From assembly GCA_031256885.1 (NCBI GenBank), contig JAIRPS010000001.1, positions 1 to 5,489 on the forward strand: a stretch of 5,489 bases of DNA, read 5' to 3'. This stretch comes from Bifidobacteriaceae bacterium (GTDB lineage Bacteria > Actinomycetota > Actinomycetes > Actinomycetales > WQXJ01). The translations under genes were made by a program, and so were the position numbers. Shown here piece by piece: positions 1-4,912 of the stretch (within the stretch, counting starts at the first letter, position 1; every line of letters begins with the position of its first letter). The notes under the pieces were generated by a model. That model made no database searches. It was not told the DNA's origin and worked only from the letters and a program-made list of their open reading frames with translations.

Positions 1-286
1 CTGCTTACTCGAATGCGCCCCAGATAATCCACCTTTAGTTGAGACATTTCAGGTCGCAATGCGCCAAGTCAGGTCAGCCAGTTTTGTTATAGCACTGACC
101 GGGCAAGCGATAACCCATCAGCAAACCCGCCGTTTAGCCTGCTGGCTGCCGCCGGGTGTGGCTGCGCTAATGCTGCGTTGCGGGAACCATTTGAACTGGT
201 CAGTTGCGAAGTCCGGGGCTGTGGCAGTGGGGCAACTTGGGCAGTTAGAGGATTTGCCTTTGTTTTGGCAGACGGTGACGCAATGA
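1..286 (+). CDS. DUF58-family protein, C-terminal end (5' truncated)
   Basis: The frame is open from the left edge to a TGA at 284-286 and shows the last 94 residues of a protein whose start is outside the window. The visible part alternates short beta-like stretches (SFVIALTG, ALMLRC) with helices and ends in an aromatic-rich tail, LPLFWQTVTQ. This layout fits the C-terminal half of actinobacterial DUF58 proteins, where the von Willebrand A-like fold is followed by a segment ending in a 'L..aW..l' motif. The next gene supports the call, since DUF58 genes commonly lie directly before a DUF3488/transglutaminase membrane gene and after a MoxR ATPase. The stop overlaps the next start as ATGA, so the two are probably translationally coupled. 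DUF58 proteins are thought to be MoxR-dependent partners in assembly of envelope complexes; their biochemical role is unclear. The call rests on a short fragment and on context. Confidence 0.68.
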   Translation, partial: CLLECAPDNPPLVETFQVAMRQVRSASFVIALTGQAITHQQTRRLACWLPPGVAALMLRCGNHLNWSVAKSGAVAVGQLGQLEDLPLFWQTVTQ

Positions 287-2634
287 CACAGCACCGGCAA
301 AGATATTTAGCCCTACTGGCAATTGGTGTATTGGTGGCGCTGGCTCTGGCGCCCTTACAACCGGTATTTGGCGGTGCGGTCTGGGTACTGCCACTAGTCA
401 TCGGCTTGCTGAGCGCTGGGGGGGTAGTTAGCCTTGCCGCTTGGCGTGGTTGGGGATTATTCGCAAGTTGCGCCATCGCTTTGGTGTTTTACCTGGTAGT
501 GGGCGGTTGGTTTGGGCTCAGTGACAACCTAGCAGCTGGTTTGTTACCAACTGCCACTTCGATCAGTTGGCTGCTGGAATCGAGCGTAACGGTGTGGTCA
601 AATCTAGCCACAGTACCTTTGCCAGTTGGGCCAGATGGCGGTTTCAGATTAGCGATCTTCATGGCAGCTGGGGTTGCTATGTTTGCCGGTGGTTGGCTGG
701 TGCTGCGTTGCCAAGGCCGACAACGTGCCTGGGCTTTACTGGGACCATTAGCGGCTTGGGCAATCAGCATCACGGAATGCAGTGTGATCGCTCTACGCCC
801 CCAAGTTGTTGGCTTAGTCTGGGCTTTAGCTGCGCTGATGTTCCTGACTTGGTGCCTGGGAGCTTTACAAAGGCGGCGCCTGGTTGCTTTGATCCTGGTG
901 ATGGTGGCATTAGCTGGTGGCGGTATGGCGGCTGGGACAAGCGGACCGCCACGTCATGCTTTACGCGAACAACTTGACCCGCCCATCACCTTGCAACAGT
1001 CAACCAGCCCATTGGCCAGCTACCGTCGTTATGTCAAAACTTGGCGGGACACTGCGTTGTTGCAAGTCAACAACTGGTTGCCCGGCTGGCCTATTCGCTT
1101 AGTCGCAATGGATAGTTACGATGGCGAAGTTTGGAACGTGGCCGATGACGCTGCTTCATCGCACTATCAGCGCATTGGCAAGCAGGTACCAAGCAGCCAT
1201 CTTGGGCCAGTTCAAGAAATCCAATTTCAGCTGCGTGAACATCAATCAATCTGGCTTTACATGGTTGGTGAAGTGGTGGGGGTTGATCTTTCCGGCCCTC
1301 AAGCACAACGCTGGCATGAGCTTTTCCGATTCAACCCGCAAACCAATACGGGAGCCATACCAGATGGTGTGCCCAGCGGATTGAACTACACGGTGCGCAG
1401 CCGACTGCTTGATCTACCAACGGATGAACAGATCAGCAAGGCAAGTGTTGAAGCAATTAGTCAATCTGAACTGCCAGAACTGCCATCAGTGATTCAGATA
1501 GCGGCTGCTCAGTATGCAATGGCCGCCACCACAGATGGTGCAGTGGCATTGGCTTTAGAAGCAGGACTGCGACAAGATGGCTACTTCTCTCACGGCCAAA
1601 CCACTGACCAAGCTTATGGTTTTCCATCTTTAGCGGGTCATGGCTTAGACCGAATCAGCCGGTTGCTTGGTGACATGCCAATGGTTGGCGATGCTGAACA
1701 ATATGCTTCGGCAATGGCCCTGATGGCGCGCTGCTTAGGGCTACCAGCCCGAGTTGTGATGGGGTTTGCGCCCGAGGGAAGATCCCCAACAATCGCAGAC
1801 CGCCCAGCCACCCAAAATCTGGTCTTCAGCGGCCAAGACATGCAAGCATGGGTAGAAATCCCCTTCCAAGGCCTTGGCTGGGTGCCATTTTTCCCAACCC
1901 CTGAGCCAGCCAAAGTGCCGCAACGTGAACAAGAACGATCCGAACCAGAACCACAACCACAAGTGCTGCAGCCGCATCCTCAGCAAACCCGCCCAGCACA
2001 ACTGCCTGATGAAGACCGCGAAGCAGTTGAGACAAGACAAGGCCAAGAACAATTAGCCGAAGAGCAGACAAATGACCCGAGCCAGCCAATCTGGCTCAGC
2101 GTTTTAGCCGTTGGGGGAGCATTGCTGTGGCTGTTGATCGCTGCGAGCTATTTATGCAAAGTCTTTCGACGCCGCTGGCGGCGACGACGCGGCAGTGATC
2201 TCAGCAAAATCGAGGCTGCCTGGCGTGAAGTCACCGATCAAATCCGTGACCTCGGTCCCAGTAGGCTGCATCAGCTGACTCCAGGTTTGTTGCGCGGAGC
2301 AACACGCCGCGAAACAGCGCTGCTGCTAGCAATTGGTAGCCAACCAGAAACAGAGCTGCCTGACTGGACTGCCGCTTGGCTGAACGGCCAAATTGACTCA
2401 CCCAACGGCATCGGCACTGGATTGGACGCAGCCAATTTGGCTGAGAATAACCCGATTGTCAAACTGGCTTTAGAAGTTGACCGCATAGTCTTTGGCGCTG
2501 GCCAACCAACTGACCAAGATACCGCTATGACCTGGCAATTGTCTGACCAGGCTCGCCGCCAGCTGGGTCGCAATGTGACATTAGTGCGGCGAATTTGGGC
2601 GGCAATTTCGCCGCAGTCACTGGTTGGGCACTGA
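283..2634 (+). CDS. TgpA-like membrane protein with inactive-looking transglutaminase domain
   Basis: This encodes 783 residues from ATG 283. An in-frame TTG at 178 is less likely because it would overlap the upstream gene by over 100 bases and adds a non-hydrophobic extension. About seven hydrophobic segments (residues 8-25, 31-50, 57-78, 123-141, 149-170, 174-194, 199-217) form a DUF3488-type N-terminus. An extracytoplasmic part follows; it carries the actinobacterial signature SPLASYRRY and the stretch IRLVAMDSYDGEVWNV around residues 243-286. The transglutaminase core is at roughly 445-540, then a Pro/Glu/Gln-rich linker (about 541-600), one more membrane helix (603-628), an Arg-rich stop-transfer and a cytoplasmic helical tail ending near ISPQSL. 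The catalytic Cys, His and Asp of the family align with Ala471 (GDAEQYA), Gln521 (MQAWVE) and Phe537 (GWVPFFPTP), so catalysis is not expected. A structural or binding role with DUF58 and MoxR is inferred. I believe related actinobacterial proteins share this degeneration, but that is from memory. Confidence 0.9.
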   Translation: MTQHRQRYLALLAIGVLVALALAPLQPVFGGAVWVLPLVIGLLSAGGVVSLAAWRGWGLFASCAIALVFYLVVGGWFGLSDNLAAGLLPTATSISWLLESSVTVWSNLATVPLPVGPDGGFRLAIFMAAGVAMFAGGWLVLRCQGRQRAWALLGPLAAWAISITECSVIALRPQVVGLVWALAALMFLTWCLGALQRRRLVALILVMVALAGGGMAAGTSGPPRHALREQLDPPITLQQSTSPLASYRRYVKTWRDTALLQVNNWLPGWPIRLVAMDSYDGEVWNVADDAASSHYQRIGKQVPSSHLGPVQEIQFQLREHQSIWLYMVGEVVGVDLSGPQAQRWHELFRFNPQTNTGAIPDGVPSGLNYTVRSRLLDLPTDEQISKASVEAISQSELPELPSVIQIAAAQYAMAATTDGAVALALEAGLRQDGYFSHGQTTDQAYGFPSLAGHGLDRISRLLGDMPMVGDAEQYASAMALMARCLGLPARVVMGFAPEGRSPTIADRPATQNLVFSGQDMQAWVEIPFQGLGWVPFFPTPEPAKVPQREQERSEPEPQPQVLQPHPQQTRPAQLPDEDREAVETRQGQEQLAEEQTNDPSQPIWLSVLAVGGALLWLLIAASYLCKVFRRRWRRRRGSDLSKIEAAWREVTDQIRDLGPSRLHQLTPGLLRGATRRETALLLAIGSQPETELPDWTAAWLNGQIDSPNGIGTGLDAANLAENNPIVKLALEVDRIVFGAGQPTDQDTAMTWQLSDQARRQLGRNVTLVRRIWAAISPQSLVGH

Positions 2635-2663
2635 GTATTTTCCGTGCCAGATCAGTCACATTG

Positions 2664-2712
2664 ACCGCCTGCTCATGCTAACTTGCTTTTGGCATCCGTT
2701 TACACAGGCGGT
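2664..2712 (+). repeat. Stem-loop with perfect 8-bp arms downstream of the transglutaminase-like gene
   Basis: ACCGCCTG (2664-2671) and CAGGCGGT (2705-2712) are perfect inverted repeats. Inside them ATGCT (2675-2679) can pair with GGCAT (2691-2695, one G-U), giving a two-tier hairpin with an asymmetric internal loop. It begins 30 bases after the stop at 2634. No T-run follows on either strand, so it is not a standard Rho-independent terminator. It could be a processed or Rho-dependent 3' end of the upstream message, or part of the 5' leader of the next gene. A TTGACC at 2661-2666 resembles a -35 box, but no good -10 lies at the right distance. Confidence 0.5.
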
Positions 2713-2733
2713 AACAAGGCAAGAACACCAAGC

Positions 2734-2766
2734 GCGCGCAGTTGGGTGGTAACTCGACCAGCGCGC
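2734..2766 (+). repeat. GC-rich stem-loop in the leader of the WXG-like gene
   Basis: GCGCGC at 2734-2739 can pair with GCGCGC at 2761-2766, with additional pairing inside (GTTG 2741-2744 with CGAC 2755-2758, one G-U). The alternating GCGC run allows slippage of the left arm by two bases. It lies 21 bases after the previous stem-loop and 74 bases before the next ATG. Together they make the 206-base spacer mostly structured. The rest of the spacer holds a short GGCTGGC direct repeat (2778-2784 and 2789-2795) and no open frame with a credible start. Function unknown. Confidence 0.4.
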
Positions 2767-2820
2767 AGGTCTCGCACGGCTGGCACTTGGCTGGCCGGCG
2801 CTGCTTTGGTGACGCAAACT

Positions 2821-2830
2821 AGAGGAGGAA
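2821..2830 (+). promoter_or_regulatory. Strong Shine-Dalgarno for the WXG-like gene
   Basis: AGAGGAGGAA contains a full AGGAGG (2823-2828) and is the strongest ribosome binding site in the window. Twelve bases separate it from the ATG at 2841, slightly longer than optimal. An in-frame TAG at 2820 rules out any upstream start in this frame, so ATG 2841 is well supported. Confidence 0.8.
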
Positions 2831-2840
2831 TCGAGCACTC

Positions 2841-3092
2841 ATGAGTGACCACCTGGCCACCAATGATCAGGTCATTGCTGCCCTGGTCAGTGAAGTCGGC
2901 AGGCTGACTGCGCAGCTGCGGTCTGTTCCCAAGATTCACCAGACGGCTGGGGCGGCTGTTGGCGCGGAGATTCTAGTTGATGCATTAGAAGGCTTTGAGA
3001 ATCACTGGCAGCATGGCCGTAACAAACTGGTTGAACGTGGTGAACGGATTGCCCGGCTGCGCCTGCGCTATACCGTGTCGGCAGGTGTATAA
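2841..3092 (+). CDS. Small helical protein, WXG/EsxA-like (tentative)
   Basis: This encodes 83 residues, predicted to be mainly two amphipathic helices: residues about 7-28, then about 36-75 after a short break at Pro30. No signal peptide or membrane segment is seen. Around residues 49-63 is LEGFENHWQHGRNKL. Its pattern, a Phe, a Trp three to four residues on, then a Gly three after the Trp, resembles the turn of WXG-superfamily helical hairpins found in actinobacteria as W-x-x-G rather than W-x-G. The protein is a little shorter than the usual ~100 residues. The stop TAA shares a base with the ATG of the next gene (TAATG), which implies coupled translation and a stoichiometric partner, as is usual for Esx-type pairs. 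The WXG-like assignment comes from motif and context, not from a search. The alternative is an unrelated coiled-coil adaptor. Confidence 0.6.
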   Translation: MSDHLATNDQVIAALVSEVGRLTAQLRSVPKIHQTAGAAVGAEILVDALEGFENHWQHGRNKLVERGERIARLRLRYTVSAGV

Positions 3093-3934
3093 TGAGCCGT
3101 CCAACCGACTGGCAAGATGCCGATCAGCCTGCTGACCCAACACCCGGAGAACCATCTGGTGTTCTGGCGTTAGCGAGAAGCTATCAAGAAGTTGCCCAAG
3201 CTGCTCAGGCAGCCGGTCAACTAGCCTTACGTGTCCGTTCCCGCTTAGCTGACGAAACCGCTAAAGATGACCCATTACTAGCGGAAACCTGGTTGGCTCA
3301 ACTGGAAGGCTTCCCGCAAGACATTGAGCGTGCTGCCGAATCGTTTCTTCTGGCCGAGCAGGCCTTGACCACTTGGGCTGCTCGTTTAGCGGTTCATCAA
3401 CAGCAAGCCGATGAGAATCTGCGACGCGCTCGCCAAGCTGCTGAGCAGCTACGACAAACATCAAGCGCGGCGGCTGATGAAAACACGCAAGTTGAGACAC
3501 GCAGTCGTTTGGCTGCCGCTCGCCGTTTGGTGCAAGAAGCTAAAGAGGCTTATGAAGCTGATGCTCGCCTCGCCGTTGTGCAAGTTGAGCAAGCCACACG
3601 CGCCGCCATACCGGCTTACGACTGGTGGCAAGAAGTGATGCATGGTGAGGTTTGGCAGGCGGTCAACCGCATTGCCCAAGCCGCAACGGCTGTTCTGGCA
3701 GTTTTAGCAATACCACCAGCCACTGGGGCATCGTTGATTGAATCGGCTTTGGCCAGCGTCATGGCAGCACATGATCTAAGCCAATCCGATTCGCAACTAT
3801 CCACGCCCGAGCTGTTTGGCTTGCTTGCCCGGGCTGTTACACCAAATGCTGGCACGCCTGAGTTGGCGCAGCGTTTAGTTACCCAACCTGACCAGGCTGT
3901 GGCGATTCGCCGCCCGCTTGATCCGCCTGAGTAG
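3092..3934 (+). CDS. Ala-rich helical protein resembling the N-terminal domain of T7SS-secreted toxins, without a toxin domain
   Basis: This encodes 280 residues starting at the ATG in TAATG; it has only a weak AGGTG upstream and probably depends on coupling. A short acidic/proline-rich N-terminus (1-22) precedes long helices rich in Ala, Gln, Glu and Arg (about 23-170), a likely coiled coil. Residues 71-118, with FPQDIERAAESFLLAEQAL and later AARLAVHQQQADENLRRA, resemble the second half of the helical domain that opens actinobacterial type VII-secreted polymorphic toxins (pattern: P..l..AA.a...A..AL..ya..L..aq..Ad.al). The W-x-G turn expected near residues 60-70 is absent. A hydrophobic Ala-rich segment (190-225) occupies the place of the hydrophobic stretch usual in those toxins. 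The remaining 55 residues are Pro-rich and show no nuclease, ADP-ribosyltransferase or other toxin motif. No immunity-like gene follows. It may be a secretion partner, a toxin relic or an intracellular scaffold. Homology is inferred by eye. Confidence 0.6.
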   Translation: MSRPTDWQDADQPADPTPGEPSGVLALARSYQEVAQAAQAAGQLALRVRSRLADETAKDDPLLAETWLAQLEGFPQDIERAAESFLLAEQALTTWAARLAVHQQQADENLRRARQAAEQLRQTSSAAADENTQVETRSRLAAARRLVQEAKEAYEADARLAVVQVEQATRAAIPAYDWWQEVMHGEVWQAVNRIAQAATAVLAVLAIPPATGASLIESALASVMAAHDLSQSDSQLSTPELFGLLARAVTPNAGTPELAQRLVTQPDQAVAIRRPLDPPE

Positions 3935-3974
3935 CTCTTGCAAGGGCAACGCCACGGAACAAACCTGCTTGGTC

Positions 3975-4026
3975 TTTGCAGAAATCGGCTGTCGGCTGGC
4001 AAAAAAGCCAGGAACTGCAAATTTTT
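3975..4026 (+). terminator. Rho-independent terminator after the WXG-like pair
   Basis: TTTGCAG (3975-3981) pairs with CTGCAAA (4015-4021), and within it CTGGC (3996-4000) pairs with GCCAG (4007-4011) around an AAAAAA loop. Five Ts (4022-4026) follow the outer stem at once. It starts 41 bases after the stop at 3934 and is oriented for + strand transcription. The stem is AT-rich at its base and has a bulky left internal loop, so efficiency is uncertain. Confidence 0.6.
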
Positions 4027-4052
4027 GATAGCGCGAACGCGCTAAGTACTCT
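4025..4052 (+). promoter_or_regulatory. Candidate sigma70-type promoter for the HAD-terC transcript
   Basis: TTGATA (4025-4030) as -35 and TACTCT (4047-4052) as -10 are separated by 16 bases and predict a start near 4059-4062, just ahead of the structured leader. A second possible -10, TAAACT (4052-4057), would give a 21-base spacer and is less good. The -35 overlaps the T-run of the preceding terminator, so the two transcription units abut. The match is by eye and unproven. Confidence 0.45.
4030..4043. promoter_or_regulatory. Inverted repeat within the promoter spacer, possible operator
   Basis: AGCGCG (4030-4035) and CGCGCT (4038-4043) form a perfect inverted repeat around AA. It fills most of the gap between the proposed -35 and -10, where a bound repressor or MerR-type activator would act. 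It is short and made mostly of CG steps, so chance is possible. No T-run follows on either strand, so it is not a terminator. Confidence 0.3.
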
Positions 4053-4059
4053 AAACTGA

Positions 4060-4284
4060 TACGCGGTCACAACAGCGGGAGGCGACGACCTCGGCCAGGG
4101 ACTCTGAGTGTGTGTCGCAACGATTCCCGCCAACAAGTGATCCTGGTGGTTTCGCAGCAGGGGGCTCGTGAAACTACCACCGGCGGCGGGGGCCGGACAC
4201 CTGCGTGCAGGAACCGGTTCCCCGCCGCGCAAGCCACAACTCAACAGTCGAAGACTTTCCTTTTTACCGGTAGAGTGACCGGTT
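4060..4284 (+). ncRNA. Highly structured leader RNA (or ncRNA) upstream of HAD-terC, unknown class
   Basis: There is no credible gene here, but folding by eye gives three consecutive hairpins. H1 uses GCGGGA/TCCCGC (4075-4080 with 4125-4130) and GCGAC/GTCGC (4082-4086 with 4114-4118). H2 uses GGTGG/CCACC (4145-4149 with 4177-4181) and TTTC/GAAA (4150-4153 with 4170-4173). H3 uses GCGGCGGGG/CCCCGCCGC (4183-4191 with 4220-4228), then GCCGG/CCGGT (4192-4196 with 4214-4218, one G-U) and CCTG/CAGG (4200-4203 with 4208-4211). CGGTCAC (4064-4070) pairs perfectly with GTGACCG (4275-4281), enclosing all three. This outer helix ends three bases before the GTG start, and its right strand can alternatively pair with GTCAC at 4287-4291, over the start codon. 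This suggests a cis-regulatory RNA acting on translation. I do not recognise it as RNase P, tmRNA, SRP RNA or a common riboswitch. An independent small RNA is possible. Confidence 0.5.
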
Positions 4285-4902
4285 GTGTCACAGCCCGTCA
4301 CTGATCTACTTTTCGACTTTGGCCAAGTGCTAGTTGCTTGGGATCCCTTCCGTGCCTTTGAAGGGCGCTTCGACGTGACGCAGGTCACCAGCTTTCTGAG
4401 ACGCACCAGATTTTTTGAGGACTTCAACCAGCAACTTGATGCGGGTCTGCCCTTTGCTGAGGCACGCTGTCAATTTGCTGCAAGGTGGCCGGAAGATTTA
4501 GCTTACTTTGACGCCTACCTGGTCGGCTTTGAGCGCACTGTGATTGGGCCTGTACCAGGTATGGCTGAAGTGATCAGCGGGCTAAGCCGCACCAACCTCA
4601 AAATGTGGGGATTGACCAATTGGCCAGCTGAAACAGTTCACGTGCCGGTTGAGCGTGTGTCATTGATCAAGCAGCTAGATGGCTACGTGGTGTCGGGGCA
4701 GGTAGGTCTGATCAAACCTGGGCGCGAGATTTTTGAGTTGACAGCCCGTCGATTCAAACTAACCCCCGCAAGCACTTTGTTCATTGATGACATGGCAAAC
4801 AACCTGGTCGGAGCAGCCGATTGCGGTTTCCAAACCCACCAGTTCGTTGATGCCCGCACGCTGCGTGATGACTTAGCGCAACGCGGCTTACTCAATATTT
4901 AA
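4285..4902 (+). CDS. HAD-superfamily hydrolase (subfamily IA-like phosphatase)
   Basis: This encodes 205 residues, normal for a small cytoplasmic HAD phosphatase with a helical cap. All four motifs are visible: motif I DFGQVL with nucleophile Asp11, motif II LTNW with Thr111, motif III Lys144 in GLIKPGREIF, and motif IV FIDDMANN with Asp168-Asp169. The cap lies between about residues 16 and 90. Motif I has Gly13 where many HADs carry the second, acid/base Asp. The same D-x-G-x-V form occurs in the group that includes YihX (a sugar-phosphate phosphatase) and the N-terminal phosphatase of epoxide hydrolases, so activity is still likely. The GTG start is fixed by an in-frame TGA at 4276-4278 and by the short usual lead into motif I. 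Only a weak AGAGTGA (4272-4278) serves as ribosome binding site, so initiation may depend on the fold of the leader. terC follows after 10 bases, indicating an operon. Substrate unknown. Confidence 0.9.
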   Translation: MSQPVTDLLFDFGQVLVAWDPFRAFEGRFDVTQVTSFLRRTRFFEDFNQQLDAGLPFAEARCQFAARWPEDLAYFDAYLVGFERTVIGPVPGMAEVISGLSRTNLKMWGLTNWPAETVHVPVERVSLIKQLDGYVVSGQVGLIKPGREIFELTARRFKLTPASTLFIDDMANNLVGAADCGFQTHQFVDARTLRDDLAQRGLLNI

Positions 4903-4906
4903 GGAG
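4901..4906 (+). promoter_or_regulatory. Shine-Dalgarno that fixes a TTG start for terC
   Basis: AAGGAG overlaps the last two bases of the HAD stop codon TAA and lies six bases before TTG 4913. No ATG or GTG nearby gives an N-terminus so like that of the TerC family, so the strong site and ideal spacing identify TTG as the start. Confidence 0.8.
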
Positions 4907-4912
4907 ACACAG

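Noticed and set aside
178..282. Longer TTG-started version of the transglutaminase-like protein with 35 extra residues
   Set aside because: It would overlap the DUF58 gene by 109 bases. The ATGA overlap at 283 is typical for this gene pair, and the hydrophobic N-terminus begins only after residue 283's Met.
2740..2756. T-box-like sequence (GGGTGGTAACTCG, two mismatches to the GGGTGGTACCGCG consensus)
   Set aside because: The bases lie in a small hairpin (AGTT/AACT) rather than an antiterminator bulge, no specifier loop with the usual S-turn is evident in the upstream stem, and the next gene has no link to aminoacylation or amino acid metabolism.
2656..2939. Two overlapping minus-strand open frames in the spacer and over the start of the WXG-like gene
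   Set aside because: No ribosome binding site or family match; they mirror the GC-rich hairpins and the coding strand of the WXG-like gene.
4060..4284. yybP-ykoY manganese riboswitch in front of HAD-terC
   Set aside because: This class often precedes terC-type genes, but I could not find the GGGGAGUAGC-type first loop or the UCGUCA-type second loop that form its metal site. The three-hairpin layout also differs.
4110..4304. GTG-started 64-codon open frame through the structured leader, with AGGGA eight bases upstream
   Set aside because: Its sequence is dictated by the hairpins (Gly/Arg/Thr-rich, rare AGG and AGA codons), it matches no family I know, and it overlaps the HAD start. A short regulatory uORF cannot be fully excluded.
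3879..4427. 182-codon open frame on the minus strand across the 3935-4284 spacer
   Set aside because: It runs antisense over the end of the T7SS-like gene and the start of the HAD gene, has a low-complexity Ser/Arg/Pro composition and no recognisable domain. The + strand terminator, promoter and hairpins explain the region better.
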